This document shows, piece by piece, positions 1 to 10,089 of a DNA stretch of 64,000 nt (position 1 is its first letter; every line of letters begins with the position of its first letter). The stretch is from Microbacterium immunditiarum (GTDB lineage Bacteria > Actinomycetota > Actinomycetes > Actinomycetales > Microbacteriaceae), in NCBI RefSeq assembly GCF_013409785.1, contig NZ_JACCBV010000001.1, positions 1,984,001 through 2,048,000 on the forward strand, given 5' to 3'. The notes beneath the pieces are model-generated. The model was not told the origin of the DNA. It saw only the letters and a program-made list of their open reading frames with translations, and ran no database searches. Position numbers and translations under genes: made by a program.

Positions 1-2133
1 CTCGCGTCCCGTCGGCGCAACGTCGTTGACCCGCTTCAGCTCAAGGCAGGCGACTACGTCGTGCATGCGACGCACGGCATCGGCAGGTTCGTCGAGCTGA
101 CGCAGCGCGAGGTCTCCAGCGGCGGCCGCAATCCGGTCAAGAGCGTGCGCGAGTACCTCGTGCTCGAGTACGCGCCGTCGAAGCGCGGCTATCCGGGCGA
201 CAAGCTGTTCGTGCCGACCGACCAGCTCGACCTGCTGTCGAAGTACGTCGGCGGCGAGGCGCCGACCCTGTCGAAGATGGGCGGCAGCGACTGGGCCCAG
301 GCGAAGGGCCGCGCGCGCAAGGCGGTGCGCGACATCGCGGTCGAGCTCGTGAAGCTCTACTCGGCGCGCATGGCCGCCAAGGGCCACGCGTTCGGGCCGG
401 ACACCCCGTGGCAGCGCGAGCTCGAAGAGGCGTTCCCGTTCGCCGAGACGCCCGACCAGCTGCAGACGATCGACGAGATCAAGGCCGACATGGAGAAGCC
501 GATCCCGATGGACCGGCTGCTGTCGGGCGATGTCGGCTTCGGCAAGACCGAGGTTGCCGTGCGCGCCGCGTTCAAGGCGATCCAGGACGGCAAGCAGGTC
601 GCGATGCTCGTTCCGACGACCCTGCTCGTGAAGCAGCACATCGAGACCTTCACGGAACGGTTCGCGGGCTTCCCGGTGAGAGTGCGGCCGCTCTCGCGCT
701 TCCAGACCGACAAGGAGGCGCGCGAGACGGTCGCGGGGCTCGCCGACGGCACGGTCGACATGGTCATCGGAACGCACCGCATACTGACTGAGAAGGTCGC
801 CTTCAAAGACCTCGGTCTGCTCATCATCGACGAGGAGCAGCGGTTCGGCGTCGAGCACAAGGATCAGCTGAAGAAGCTCAAGACGAACGTCGACATCCTC
901 GCGATGAGCGCGACCCCGATCCCGCGCACGCTCGAGATGGCGGTGACGGGCATCCGCGAGATGTCGACTCTGCAGACGCCGCCGGAGGACCGCCACCCGA
1001 TCCTCACGTTCGTCGGGCCGCGAAACGACAAGCAGATCGCGGCCGCGATCCGTCGCGAGCTGCTGCGCGAGGGACAGGTCTTCTACGTCCACAACCGCGT
1101 CCAGTCGATCCAGCGGGTCGCAGCGCACCTGGCCGAGCTCGTGCCCGAGGCGCGCATCGCCGTCGCCCACGGGCAGATGGGCGAGCACCAGCTCGAGCAG
1201 GTCGTCGACGATTTCTGGGAGCGCCGCGCCGACGTGCTCGTCTCCACGACGATCATCGAGACCGGGCTCGACATCTCGAACTCGAACACCATCATCATCG
1301 ACCGCGCCGACAAGTACGGCCTGTCGCAGCTGCACCAGCTCCGCGGGCGCGTGGGCCGAGCGCGCGAGCGCGCGTACGCGTACTTCCTGTACGACGAGAA
1401 CAAGCCGCTCAGCGAGACAGCGGCCGACCGTCTCGAGACGATCGCCGTCAACAACGACCTCGGCAGCGGCATGCAGGTCGCGCTGAAGGACCTCGAGCTG
1501 CGCGGCGCGGGCAACCTCCTCGGCGCGGAGCAGGCAGGACACATCGCGGGCGTCGGCTTCGACCTCTACCTCCGGATGATCGGCGAGGCCGTCGCGACGT
1601 TCCGCGGCGAAGAGACCGAAGGGCCGACCGAGCTCCGCCTCGAGCTGCCCGTGCAGGCGCGCATCCCCGAGGACTACATCGACAGCGAGCGCCTGCGACT
1701 GGAGGCGTACCAGAAGCTGTCGGCCGCGGCATCCGCCACCGCCCGCCAGGCAGACGGCCAGGACGCCATCGATCTCGTGCTCGACGAGCTGCGCGACCGC
1801 TACGGTGAGCCGCCCTCCGAGGTCGAGGGGCTCATCGCCGTCGCGCGACTGCGGCGCCGTGCGGCGCGGGCGGGACTGTCCGACGTCGTCGCGATGGGCC
1901 CGAACCTGCGCATCGCCCCGGCGAACCTGCCCGACTCGATACGCGTGCGGCTGCAGCGACTGCACCCGAAGGCGAAGATCGTCGCGGGCGGCGAGGCGCT
2001 CGTCGTGCCGCTCCCGACGGCCGACGGCTCGCTCGTGGGCGACGCCGACCTCATCGCCTGGGTCGGTCAGCTGCTGGATCAGCTGTTCCCGGAGCAGGCG
2101 TCGGTGCCGGCATCCGCCGCGGCGGGGGAGTGA
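1..2133 (+). CDS. mfd: Transcription-repair coupling factor Mfd (3' part)
   Basis: The reading frame is open from base 1, so about 710 C-terminal residues of a roughly 1,190-residue protein are visible. Mfd is a cytoplasmic dsDNA translocase that displaces RNA polymerase stalled at lesions and recruits UvrA. The fragment starts in the RNA polymerase-interacting domain ([14 protein letters not shown], residues 17-30). The RecG-like motor follows: Walker [12 protein letters not shown] near 177, the DEEQ box in IIDEEQRFG near 276, and motif [14 protein letters not shown] near 448. The C-terminal autoinhibitory D7-type domain follows from about 560. The UvrB-like N-terminal modules lie upstream of the window. 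In Mycobacterium mfd sits just before mazG and eno; here about 4.5 kb separates it from mazG. Confidence 0.97.
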   Translation, partial: LASRRRNVVDPLQLKAGDYVVHATHGIGRFVELTQREVSSGGRNPVKSVREYLVLEYAPSKRGYPGDKLFVPTDQLDLLSKYVGGEAPTLSKMGGSDWAQAKGRARKAVRDIAVELVKLYSARMAAKGHAFGPDTPWQRELEEAFPFAETPDQLQTIDEIKADMEKPIPMDRLLSGDVGFGKTEVAVRAAFKAIQDGKQVAMLVPTTLLVKQHIETFTERFAGFPVRVRPLSRFQTDKEARETVAGLADGTVDMVIGTHRILTEKVAFKDLGLLIIDEEQRFGVEHKDQLKKLKTNVDILAMSATPIPRTLEMAVTGIREMSTLQTPPEDRHPILTFVGPRNDKQIAAAIRRELLREGQVFYVHNRVQSIQRVAAHLAELVPEARIAVAHGQMGEHQLEQVVDDFWERRADVLVSTTIIETGLDISNSNTIIIDRADKYGLSQLHQLRGRVGRARERAYAYFLYDENKPLSETAADRLETIAVNNDLGSGMQVALKDLELRGAGNLLGAEQAGHIAGVGFDLYLRMIGEAVATFRGEETEGPTELRLELPVQARIPEDYIDSERLRLEAYQKLSAAASATARQADGQDAIDLVLDELRDRYGEPPSEVEGLIAVARLRRRAARAGLSDVVAMGPNLRIAPANLPDSIRVRLQRLHPKAKIVAGGEALVVPLPTADGSLVGDADLIAWVGQLLDQLFPEQASVPASAAAGE

Positions 2134-2148
2134 GCGGCGTCAGCCGCT
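2133..2148. terminator. Short hairpin after mfd
   Basis: AGCGGC, GTCA loop, GCCGCT overlaps the mfd stop and lies between convergent genes. The stem is 6 bp with no T-tract, so a terminator role is weakly supported. Confidence 0.3.
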
Positions 2149-2159
2149 GACTCTCGGCG

Positions 2160-2348
2160 TCACTCCCAGCGCGCACCGCAATCGCGGCACGAGAACTCCA
2201 CCGCTCCGTCGGAGCGCACCTCATCGCCGCGTTCGAGCTCGAGCACGAACCAGCCCTGGTCCGCGACGCGCACGTCGGTCGAGGCGCACACGGGGCAGAC
2301 CTCGGCGTCGCGCACGGGCGCCGGCCCGTCGTTCCACGTCCTGGTCAT
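2160..2348 (-). CDS. Small zinc-ribbon protein
   Basis: A 62-residue protein with two CxxC knuckles, CPVC near residue 18 and CRDC near 55, separated by an acidic stretch. This is a typical single zinc ribbon that folds around one metal ion. It has no signal peptide or membrane segment. The ATG at 2348 is preceded by the hexamer TAGCGT exactly 6 nt upstream, so the mRNA is probably leaderless. It converges on mfd. Its function is unknown; proteins of this sort are common in Microbacteriaceae and could bind nucleic acid or a partner protein, but nothing here shows which. Confidence 0.75.
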   Translation of the reverse strand: MTRTWNDGPAPVRDAEVCPVCASTDVRVADQGWFVLELERGDEVRSDGAVEFSCRDCGARWE

Positions 2349-2354
2349 GGCTCG

Positions 2355-2360
2355 ACGCTA
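2355..2360 (-). promoter_or_regulatory. -10 element, leaderless promoter of zinc-ribbon gene
   Basis: TAGCGT on the minus strand, 6 nt before the ATG at 2348. Confidence 0.55.
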
Positions 2361-2492
2361 ACCCCGACGCGGCGGGAGGCTCGTACCGACGCGCGCGAAC
2401 GGGGGACCCGATCAGACTCGTCCGGTCACGCCGGTGTTTCTCGCGACAGGACGGGAAAGGCGAGGGCGAGGACGCGCAGAGAGCGGATGCGG

Positions 2493-3974
<1,482 letters not shown>

Positions 3975-4049
3975 CTCAGCGGGCTCAGGGTGCGGGTCGA
4001 ACAGGGCAGATGGCGAGGCGCTACGCTGGCGCTGACCGAGGGAGGAACC

Positions 4050-4649
4050 GTGCGGTTCGAGCACCTGGGGGCGCAGCCCCGCATCCATCCGGAGGCTGTC
4101 GTGGCACCTACGGCCGTCGTGAGCGGCGACGTCCGGATCGGCCCCGGCTGCCAGGTGCTGCACGGCGCCGTGGTGACGGGCGAGGGCGGCGCGATCACCC
4201 TCGGCGAGAACGTCATCGTGATGGAGAACGCGCTCATCCGCGCGACGTCGGTCAATCCCGTGCACATCGGCTCGCACGTCCTCGTGGGGCCGATGGCCAG
4301 CATCAGCGGCGCGACAATCGCCGACGAGGTGTTCCTCGCGACCGGAACGCGGGTCTTCAACGGGGCGCGCATCGGCGAGCGCAGCGAGGTGCGCATCAAC
4401 GCGGTCGTGCACCTGCGCACGGTGCTCCCGCCCGAGACCGTGGTTCCCATCGGATGGGTCGCCGTCGGCGATCCCGTGCAGATCCTCTCGCCCGACCGAC
4501 ACGACGAGATCTGGGCCGCGCAGCGCGAGCTCGACTTCCCGGGCTACGTCTTCGGGCTCGACCGCGACACGCCCGATCTCATGGTGCAGCTCACGGAGCG
4601 GTACGCCGCGAGCCTGGCCCGTCACTCGGGGGACCGCCGGCTCGACTGA
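4050..4649 (+). CDS. Hexapeptide-repeat (gamma-carbonic-anhydrase-like) protein without zinc ligands
   Basis: A 199-residue left-handed beta-helix protein of the gamma-CA/YrdA/PaaY type, with hexapeptide turns running from about residue 12 to 150 and a C-terminal helix. The GTG at 4050 is chosen because GGAGG stands 5 nt before it; the longer frame from 3990 is not needed. A TACGCT hexamer at 4022-4027 may be its -10 element. The three zinc-binding histidines of catalytic relatives appear replaced: the VLH-type position reads ALIRA, the VGH-type position reads VGPMA, and the LHG-type position reads SISGA. A structural or acyltransferase-like role is therefore likelier than carbonic anhydrase. 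The family call is firm; the function is unknown. Confidence 0.85.
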   Translation: MRFEHLGAQPRIHPEAVVAPTAVVSGDVRIGPGCQVLHGAVVTGEGGAITLGENVIVMENALIRATSVNPVHIGSHVLVGPMASISGATIADEVFLATGTRVFNGARIGERSEVRINAVVHLRTVLPPETVVPIGWVAVGDPVQILSPDRHDEIWAAQRELDFPGYVFGLDRDTPDLMVQLTERYAASLARHSGDRRLD

Positions 4650-4669
4650 TGCCGGATGCCGCGCGCCCC

Positions 4670-5153
4670 CCTCGGGAGTGGTCGAACGTTCTGCTGAGCA
4701 TCGTCATCTTCCTTCTCGCGTTCAGCTCGATCCTCGGCAAGTACTACTACGGCGAGTCGAACATCGAGTTCATCACGCCGCGTCGCGCGTTCTCACCGGG
4801 TACCGCATCTTCGCCGTCGTCGCGGTGTTCCTGGGCGCGGTCGTGTCGGCTGATCTCGTGTGGAGCTTCGCCGACGGCGCGATGGGATTCATGGCGCTCG
4901 TCAACCTCATCGCGATCGCGCTGCTGTCGGGCATCGCGTTCCGGCTGCTGAAGGACTACACACACAGCGGCGTGAGGGGCAGGATCCGGTCTTCACCCGC
5001 GACCGCCTGCCCGACGTCGGCGGCATCCACGTCTGGGAGGACGAGCTGACCGTCACCGGGCCTATCGACCTCACGACCAAGCGCCGTCAGGCCGAGAAGC
5101 ACCGCGATCACCTGCATGAGACGGATGCCGCGACACGCCGTCCCCGCAAATAG
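4670..5153 (+). pseudogene. Remnant of alanine/glycine:cation symporter (AGCS), C-terminal end only
   Basis: Three frames together give a continuous match to the C-terminus of AGCS sodium:amino-acid symporters. Frame 2 gives REWSNVLLSI and ILGKYYYGESNIEF up to about 4788. Frame 1 gives RVLTGYRIFAVVAV and ADLVWSFADGAMGFMALVNL up to about 4960. Frame 3 gives REGQDPVFTRDRLPDVGG up to the stop at 5153. The first break fits loss of one base near 4788. The second fits an extra CA in the ACACACA run at 4959-4965, since removing it restores the frame. The N-terminal two thirds are absent, so this is a decayed stub. The short frame after the ATG at 4649 just downstream of the hexapeptide gene is not thought functional. 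Confidence 0.85.
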
Positions 5154-5197
5154 GACGCGCTCGGCGGGCGAGCGATCGGCCTGCGAGGCACCGCTTG

Positions 5198-5264
5198 TAC
5201 GCTGGAGAGGGCGCGTCGGGAAGTCTGGTCGACACCCGTGTTCGCCGACCGCATCGGAGCCCGA
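5198..5264 (+). promoter_or_regulatory. nhaA promoter and structured leader RNA (candidate)
   Basis: TACGCT at 5198-5203 is a good -10 element and puts transcription start near 5210. The 55-nt leader can form GGTCG (5227-5231) with CGACC (5246-5250). Inside it ACAC/GTGT (5232-5241) can pair, and an outer TCGGG (5216-5220)/CCCGA (5260-5264) helix encloses the ribosome-binding GGAG (5256-5259) and ends one base before the ATG. This layout suggests control of translation by RNA folding, perhaps by sodium, pH or temperature. I cannot assign it to a known RNA family. Confidence 0.45.
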
Positions 5265-6608
5265 ATGACCTCAGCCGACCCGGACCGCAGCCCCGCTCAG
5301 GCGCAGAGCTTCCCGCAGCGGGGCAGCTATGCGGAGTCACTGCGCATTCTGCGCGTGCTGCGCAGCGAGACGGTCGGCGGGGCGCTGCTGGTGATCACGG
5401 CGGCGATCGGCATCGCGTGGGCGAACTCGCCGTGGGCGGAGTGGTACTTCTGGCTGCGCGACCTCGAGATCGGGTACGAGCCGTGGCACCTGCAGCTGAC
5501 CGTGGGGCAGTGGGCGTCCGACGGACTGCTCGCGATCTTCTTCTTCCTCGTGGGGCTCGAGCTCAAGCGCGAGTTCGTCGCCGGCGACCTGCGGCGCATC
5601 GGCACGGCGATCGTCCCCGTGCTCGCCGCCGCGGGCGGGGTCGCCGTCCCCGCGCTGTTCTACGTGCTCGTCACCTTCCACGATCCCGAGCTGCTGCGCG
5701 GCTGGGCGATCCCGACAGCGACCGACATCGCGTTCGCGGTGGCCGTGCTCGCGATCATCGGCTCGCACCTGCCCAGCCCACTGCGGATCTTCCTGCTCAC
5801 GCTCGCGGTCGTCGACGACCTCATCGCGATCGCGATCATCGCGATCTTCTATACAGAGTCGATCGAGATCGTCCCGTTGCTCCTCGGGCTCCTCACGATC
5901 GCCGTGTACGGCATCATCGCGCAGCGGTACCGGCAGTTCTTCCACCTCAACCCAGCCGCAGCGTGGCTCATCCTGCTGCCGATCGGCGTCGTCGCGTGGG
6001 CCTTCGTGCACGCGTCGGGCATCCACGCCACGATCGCGGGTGTGCTCCTCGGCTTCACGATCCCGGTGCGGCACCGACGACGTGACGGGGTGCCCGTCGA
6101 GGAGCCCGGTCTCGCCGAGGTGTTCGAGCACCGCTTCCGCCCGCTGTCGGCGGGGTTCGCCGTGCCCGTATTCGCGTTCTTCTCCGCCGGCGTCGCGATC
6201 GGCGGGGCGGAGGGCCTCACGGCCGCGCTCGCCGATCCTGTGCTCATCGGGGTCATGATCGGCCTCATCGTCGGCAAGCCCATCGGGATCGTCGTCACGA
6301 CGTGGATCGCGACGCGGGCGCGACACGCGCGCCTCGACCCCGCCGTCACGTGGATAGACCTCTTCGGCGTCGGCCTGCTCGCCGGCATCGGGTTCACGGT
6401 CTCGCTCCTGGTGACCGAATTGAGCTTCGACGAGACCGACGCCCACCACGACCATGCGAAGGTCGGGATCCTCCTCGCATCCATCGTCGCCGCCGCGCTC
6501 GCATCCGTCGTTCTCGGAGCACGCAACCGCCGATACCGCAGAATCGAAGAGGAGGAGTCGGTCGACCAAGACGGCGACGGCATCCCCGACGTCTATCCGA
6601 CGCCATGA
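5265..6608 (+). CDS. nhaA: Na+/H+ antiporter NhaA
   Basis: An electrogenic inner-membrane antiporter that exports Na+ in exchange for protons. It has about 447 residues with some 12 hydrophobic helices. Family motifs include [13 protein letters not shown] near 105, [13 protein letters not shown] near 150 and the transport-site aspartates in [11 protein letters not shown] near 184. It ends in a charged tail containing DQDGDGIPD, which resembles a calcium-binding loop and is unusual for NhaA. The ATG at 5265 has GGAG 5 nt upstream; a GTG at 5238 lies inside the predicted leader hairpin and is less likely. It stands alone, 53 bp before mazG. Confidence 0.95.
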   Translation: MTSADPDRSPAQAQSFPQRGSYAESLRILRVLRSETVGGALLVITAAIGIAWANSPWAEWYFWLRDLEIGYEPWHLQLTVGQWASDGLLAIFFFLVGLELKREFVAGDLRRIGTAIVPVLAAAGGVAVPALFYVLVTFHDPELLRGWAIPTATDIAFAVAVLAIIGSHLPSPLRIFLLTLAVVDDLIAIAIIAIFYTESIEIVPLLLGLLTIAVYGIIAQRYRQFFHLNPAAAWLILLPIGVVAWAFVHASGIHATIAGVLLGFTIPVRHRRRDGVPVEEPGLAEVFEHRFRPLSAGFAVPVFAFFSAGVAIGGAEGLTAALADPVLIGVMIGLIVGKPIGIVVTTWIATRARHARLDPAVTWIDLFGVGLLAGIGFTVSLLVTELSFDETDAHHDHAKVGILLASIVAAALASVVLGARNRRYRRIEEEESVDQDGDGIPDVYPTP

Positions 6609-6661
6609 CGGATGCCGCGTCCACCCGGCTCCGCACCGCACCGACAGCCAGGGAGCACCCG

Positions 6662-7342
6662 ATGGCCGACACCGACACCGACCCGCTGCGCGAGGCCGCC
6701 GACGTCATGCGCACGGTGCGCGACCGCTGCGTGTGGACGCAGCAGATCGACCATCGCGACCTCGTGCCGTACCTCGTGGAGGAGAGCGCCGAGCTCATCG
6801 ACGCCGTCGAGACGGGCTCGCGCGACGAGCTGCGAGAGGAACTCGGCGACCTGCTGTGGCAGGTGCTGTTCCACGCCGAGATCGCCTCACGCGACCCGGA
6901 CGATCCGTTCGACATCGACGACGTCGCACGATCGCTCACCGAGAAGATGGTGCGGCGGCATCCGCACGTCTTCGGCGACGCCGTGGCGAACACGCCCGAA
7001 GAGGTGCTCGTGCATTGGAACGCGGCGAAGGCGCTCGAGAAGCACGAGCGGCGGTCGGTGCTCGACGGGGTGAGCGAGCGGATGCCGAGCCTCGCGCTCG
7101 CGCAGAAGCTGCTGGGCCGCGCCGCGCAAGTGGGCGTCTCCTCCCGGTCGACGAGCGAGCGAGACGAGACGACACGCGGGGAGCCTTCCTCCGAAGCCGA
7201 GCTCGGCGACGCCCTCCTCGCGCTCGTCGCGATCGCGCGCGAGAACGGGTGGGATGCGGAGCGCGCGCTGCGCGAGCGCGTGCGGCGACTTCAGGGCGAG
7301 GTGCGGGCGGCCGAGGCATCCGTGTCCGATCTGGAAAACTAG
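6662..7342 (+). CDS. mazG: Nucleoside triphosphate pyrophosphohydrolase MazG
   Basis: Hydrolyses (d)NTPs to the monophosphate and pyrophosphate, cleaning non-canonical nucleotides from the pool. The 226-residue protein carries the MazG EExxE...ExxD metal site as LVEESAELIDAVE near residue 38 and EELGDLLWQVLFHAEIAS near 60. A second, weaker helical segment lies at the C-terminus. The ATG at 6662 has GGGAG 6 nt upstream; an ATG at 6605 would add 19 unconserved residues. The stop lies 4 nt before the hisS start, so translation is probably coupled. Position after mfd and before eno is a conserved actinobacterial order. Confidence 0.92.
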   Translation: MADTDTDPLREAADVMRTVRDRCVWTQQIDHRDLVPYLVEESAELIDAVETGSRDELREELGDLLWQVLFHAEIASRDPDDPFDIDDVARSLTEKMVRRHPHVFGDAVANTPEEVLVHWNAAKALEKHERRSVLDGVSERMPSLALAQKLLGRAAQVGVSSRSTSERDETTRGEPSSEAELGDALLALVAIARENGWDAERALRERVRRLQGEVRAAEASVSDLEN

Positions 7343-7346
7343 GCGG

Positions 7347-8630
7347 GTGGCATCCGTCAATCCGCCGCGCGGCATGCGCGACTTCCTCCCCGCCGAGAAG
7401 GCCCGCCGCGAGCGCGTGCTCGCCGTCATCCGCGAGCGCTACCGCGCCCACGGGTTCGACGAGATCGAGACGCCGGTCGTCGAGGACTACGACCGCCTGC
7501 ACGCGGGCATCGGCGGCGACAACGAGAAGCTCGCCTACAACGTGCTCAAGCGCGGTCTCGACGCCGATGCGATCCGGGCGGGCGCCGATGACCCTCGGGC
7601 GCTGTCCGATCTGGGGCTGCGGTACGACCTGACCGTTCCGCTCGCGCGCTTCTACGCCAGCCACCGCGCCGAGCTGCCGTCGGTGTTCCACGCGATCCAG
7701 ATCGCGCCGGTGTGGCGCGCGGAGCGGCCGCAGAAGGGGCGCTACCGCCAGTTCATGCAGTGCGACATCGACGTCATCGGCGACGCCGGCCCGCGCGCCG
7801 AGGCGGAGCTCATCGTCGCGACGCTCGACACCCTCGACGCGCTGGGGCTCGAGGGCGGCTCGGTGCGCATCAACGACCGCCGCGTCCTCGAGTGGATGCT
7901 CGACACGTTCGGGTTCGCGCCCGACGAGCGCGCCGGGGTGCTCATCACGATCGACAAACTCGACAAGATCGGCGTCGACGGGGTCGTCGCCGAGCTCCGC
8001 GAGCGTGGCGCGACGCCGCCGGCCGTCGACGCGTTCGAGCGATTCCTGAAGCGTCCGCAGACGCGCGAGTTCTGGCCGTACGGCGAGCGCCAGATCCGCA
8101 AGGCGCTGCCCGAGGGCGCTCCCGACGACGTCGTCTCGCACCTCGTCGGCATCGGCGAGGCGGTCGCCGCGGCGCGCGGCGGGGGCGACATCCCGCTCGT
8201 GTTCGACGCGTTCCTCGTGCGCGGGATGGGCTACTACACCGGCACGATCTTCGAGCTCGCGCACCCGTCGGTGACGTACTCGCTCGGCGGCGGCGGCCGG
8301 TACGACGGCATGATCGGGCGCTTCCTCGGTCAGGACGTGCCCGCGGTCGGCTTCTCGATCGGCTTCGAGCGCATCGTCGACCTCGTCGAGGCGAAGGCGG
8401 ATGCCGACGAGCGCGCGATCGTGCTCGTGCACGACCGCGATGTGCCCCTCGCGGAGCTGCTCGCGCTCAAGAACGCGTTCGTCGCGGACGGTGTGCGCGT
8501 GCGCCTGGAGCAGCGCACGAAGAACCTCAAGGGGCTGCTCGACCGCGCCGCCGCGGACGGGTACACCGCGTTCGCGACGGTGGCGGCCGGAGCAGCCCTC
8601 GAAGAGCTCGAGGTCAAGCCGCTCTCGTAG
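7347..8630 (+). CDS. hisS: Histidyl-tRNA synthetase
   Basis: A class II aminoacyl-tRNA synthetase charging tRNA-His, active in the cytoplasm as a dimer. Its 427 residues fit the family. Motif 1/2 features are FHAIQIAPVWRAERPQKGRY near 112 and QFMQCDIDVIGD just after; motif 3 is AVGFSIGFERI near 335. The C-terminal anticodon-binding domain starts near 350. The GTG at 7347 follows the mazG stop by 4 nt and gives the expected N-terminus (VASVNPPRGMRDFLP). No strong Shine-Dalgarno is seen apart from AGGCGG directly before it, consistent with coupling to mazG. Confidence 0.96.
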   Translation: MASVNPPRGMRDFLPAEKARRERVLAVIRERYRAHGFDEIETPVVEDYDRLHAGIGGDNEKLAYNVLKRGLDADAIRAGADDPRALSDLGLRYDLTVPLARFYASHRAELPSVFHAIQIAPVWRAERPQKGRYRQFMQCDIDVIGDAGPRAEAELIVATLDTLDALGLEGGSVRINDRRVLEWMLDTFGFAPDERAGVLITIDKLDKIGVDGVVAELRERGATPPAVDAFERFLKRPQTREFWPYGERQIRKALPEGAPDDVVSHLVGIGEAVAAARGGGDIPLVFDAFLVRGMGYYTGTIFELAHPSVTYSLGGGGRYDGMIGRFLGQDVPAVGFSIGFERIVDLVEAKADADERAIVLVHDRDVPLAELLALKNAFVADGVRVRLEQRTKNLKGLLDRAAADGYTAFATVAAGAALEELEVKPLS

Positions 8631-8648
8631 GCGTCCGCAAGCCGGGTG

Positions 8649-9161
8649 TCAGCCCTGCGAGCCCGCCCCGAGCTGCGCGGCCCACTCGGCCACGCGCCGC
8701 GCGCTCTCCTCTTCGGAGAGGTCCTCGACGCGCGTCATGAGCGACCAGCGCACCCCGAACGGGTCTCGGATGCTCGAGAACCGGTCGCCCGATACGAAGG
8801 TCGTCGGCGCCTCGCGGATCGTCGCGCCGGCCTCGGCCGCGCGCTCCGTGAGCGCGTCGACGTCGGGGCAGTAGAGCCCGATCGAGTAGCAGTCGTCCTC
8901 GCCCGCGGGCGGCGGGACCAGGTGGTAGTCCGCGACCGGTTCGCCGAGCTGCAGGTGACCGTGGCCGAAGTCGAGCTGCGCGTGGTACACGACGCCGTCC
9001 GTCTCGGTCACGTCGACGACCCGCGCGCCGAAGACGTCGCGGTAGAACGCGATCGCCTCCTTCGCGCGGGGGATCGCGAGGAACGGGGTCAGGCTCGTGA
9101 GTCCGTGGGGGATGCCGTTCGTGGTGTGGCGGCCGTTCGCCGCCGTCTCTGTCTTCTCCAT
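8649..9161 (-). CDS. VOC-family (glyoxalase/PhnB-like) protein
   Basis: A 170-residue single-module vicinal-oxygen-chelate protein. The motif LTPFLAIPRAKEAIAFYRDV near 24 is typical of the PhnB/YkgJ-like branch, and a beta-alpha-beta-beta-beta repeat follows with FSSIRDPFGVRWSLM near 130. Substrate unknown; relatives include antibiotic-resistance and epimerase-like proteins. The ATG at 9161 is preferred over a GTG at 9167 because TAGCGT stands exactly 7 nt before the ATG, fitting a leaderless transcript. It is divergent from the AraC-type regulator, which may control it. Confidence 0.82.
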   Translation of the reverse strand: MEKTETAANGRHTTNGIPHGLTSLTPFLAIPRAKEAIAFYRDVFGARVVDVTETDGVVYHAQLDFGHGHLQLGEPVADYHLVPPPAGEDDCYSIGLYCPDVDALTERAAEAGATIREAPTTFVSGDRFSSIRDPFGVRWSLMTRVEDLSEEESARRVAEWAAQLGAGSQG

Positions 9162-9168
9162 GTCCACG

Positions 9169-9174
9169 ACGCTA
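9169..9174 (-). promoter_or_regulatory. -10 element, leaderless promoter of VOC gene
   Basis: TAGCGT on the minus strand, 7 nt before the ATG at 9161. Confidence 0.5.
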
Positions 9175-9222
9175 CGGATGCCCCGCCGACCGGCGCTTGG
9201 AGATACGCGACACGTCCGCGCC

Positions 9223-9228
9223 TACCCT
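9223..9228 (+). promoter_or_regulatory. -10 element, leaderless promoter of AraC-type gene
   Basis: TACCCT, 7 nt before the ATG at 9236. It lies 49 nt from the opposing -10 of the VOC gene. Confidence 0.5.
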
Positions 9229-9235
9229 GAGGAGC

Positions 9236-10021
9236 ATGGACCCGACGCGAGGAATCCTGTATCCCGCGCGGCTGCCGCAGTTCACCCGCGTGCCGCCGGG
9301 CGCCGGGGCGACGGACCTCGTCGAGTGGTTCTGGATCCCCGAGTGGGACATCGTCCCCGGACGCTCGTCGCGTCAGGAGGTGGTGGCGTATCCCGCGTCG
9401 AACCTCGTCGTCGAAGGGGGCGACGTCGGCCTCTTCGGACCCACCACGCGACGCCTCCACCGCGATCTCAGGGGTCGGGGATGGGCGGTCGGGGCGCTCC
9501 TGCGGCCGGCTGCGGTCGGGGCGCTGGCGGCGGATGCCGCGGCGCTGGTCGACGCATCCGTCTCGATCGACGCGCCCGGGCTGGTTCGCGCCGTCTCGGA
9601 CGCGATGGACGACCCGGATGCCGCGGCACGCCACGCTCGCGCGGTCGAGGCGTTCTCGTCGTGGCTCGCGCGACGGGTCGGCGGTCTCAGCGGCGAGCAG
9701 CGCCTCGCGAACGACATGGCGGCTCTGCTCATGACGGATCCCGAGATCGTCCGCGTCGAGGACGCCGCCGCGCGGCTCGCGGTCTCGGCGCGCACGCTGC
9801 AGCGGCTCGCACGACGCCACGTCGGGGTCACGCCGTCGGCGATGATCCGCCGGCGCCGGCTGCAGGAGGCTGCACAGCGCGTGAGAGACGACCCGGATGC
9901 CGATCTCGCGGCGATCGCGGCGGAGCTCGGCTACGCCGACCACGCACACCTGACCAACGACTTCCGGACCGTGCTCGCGTTCACACCGAGCTCGTATCGA
10001 CACGCGACGACCCTCTCGTGA
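9236..10021 (+). CDS. AraC-family transcriptional regulator
   Basis: A 261-residue regulator with an N-terminal sensor module of the DUF6597 type (residues about 8-110, containing LVEWFWIPEWDI). It has a C-terminal AraC DNA-binding domain from about 165 with two helix-turn-helix units, seen in AARLAVSARTLQRLARRHVG and LAAIAAELGYADHAHLTNDF. The ATG at 9236 is supported by TACCCT 7 nt upstream; a TTG at 9197 is possible but lies in front of the promoter. Divergent arrangement with the VOC gene suggests a local regulator/target pair. The effector is not identifiable. Confidence 0.85.
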   Translation: MDPTRGILYPARLPQFTRVPPGAGATDLVEWFWIPEWDIVPGRSSRQEVVAYPASNLVVEGGDVGLFGPTTRRLHRDLRGRGWAVGALLRPAAVGALAADAAALVDASVSIDAPGLVRAVSDAMDDPDAAARHARAVEAFSSWLARRVGGLSGEQRLANDMAALLMTDPEIVRVEDAAARLAVSARTLQRLARRHVGVTPSAMIRRRRLQEAAQRVRDDPDADLAAIAAELGYADHAHLTNDFRTVLAFTPSSYRHATTLS

Positions 10022-10089
10022 ACGCGCGGCGGTACTGCTAGCGTGCCGAGCACTCCGCACCTTTGCCGACGCAGCCGAAGGGAGCCCCC

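Noticed and set aside
5337..6641. 434-residue minus-strand open frame opposite nhaA
   Set aside because: Composition is almost entirely D, R, E and H, the signature of an antisense frame of a membrane protein gene.
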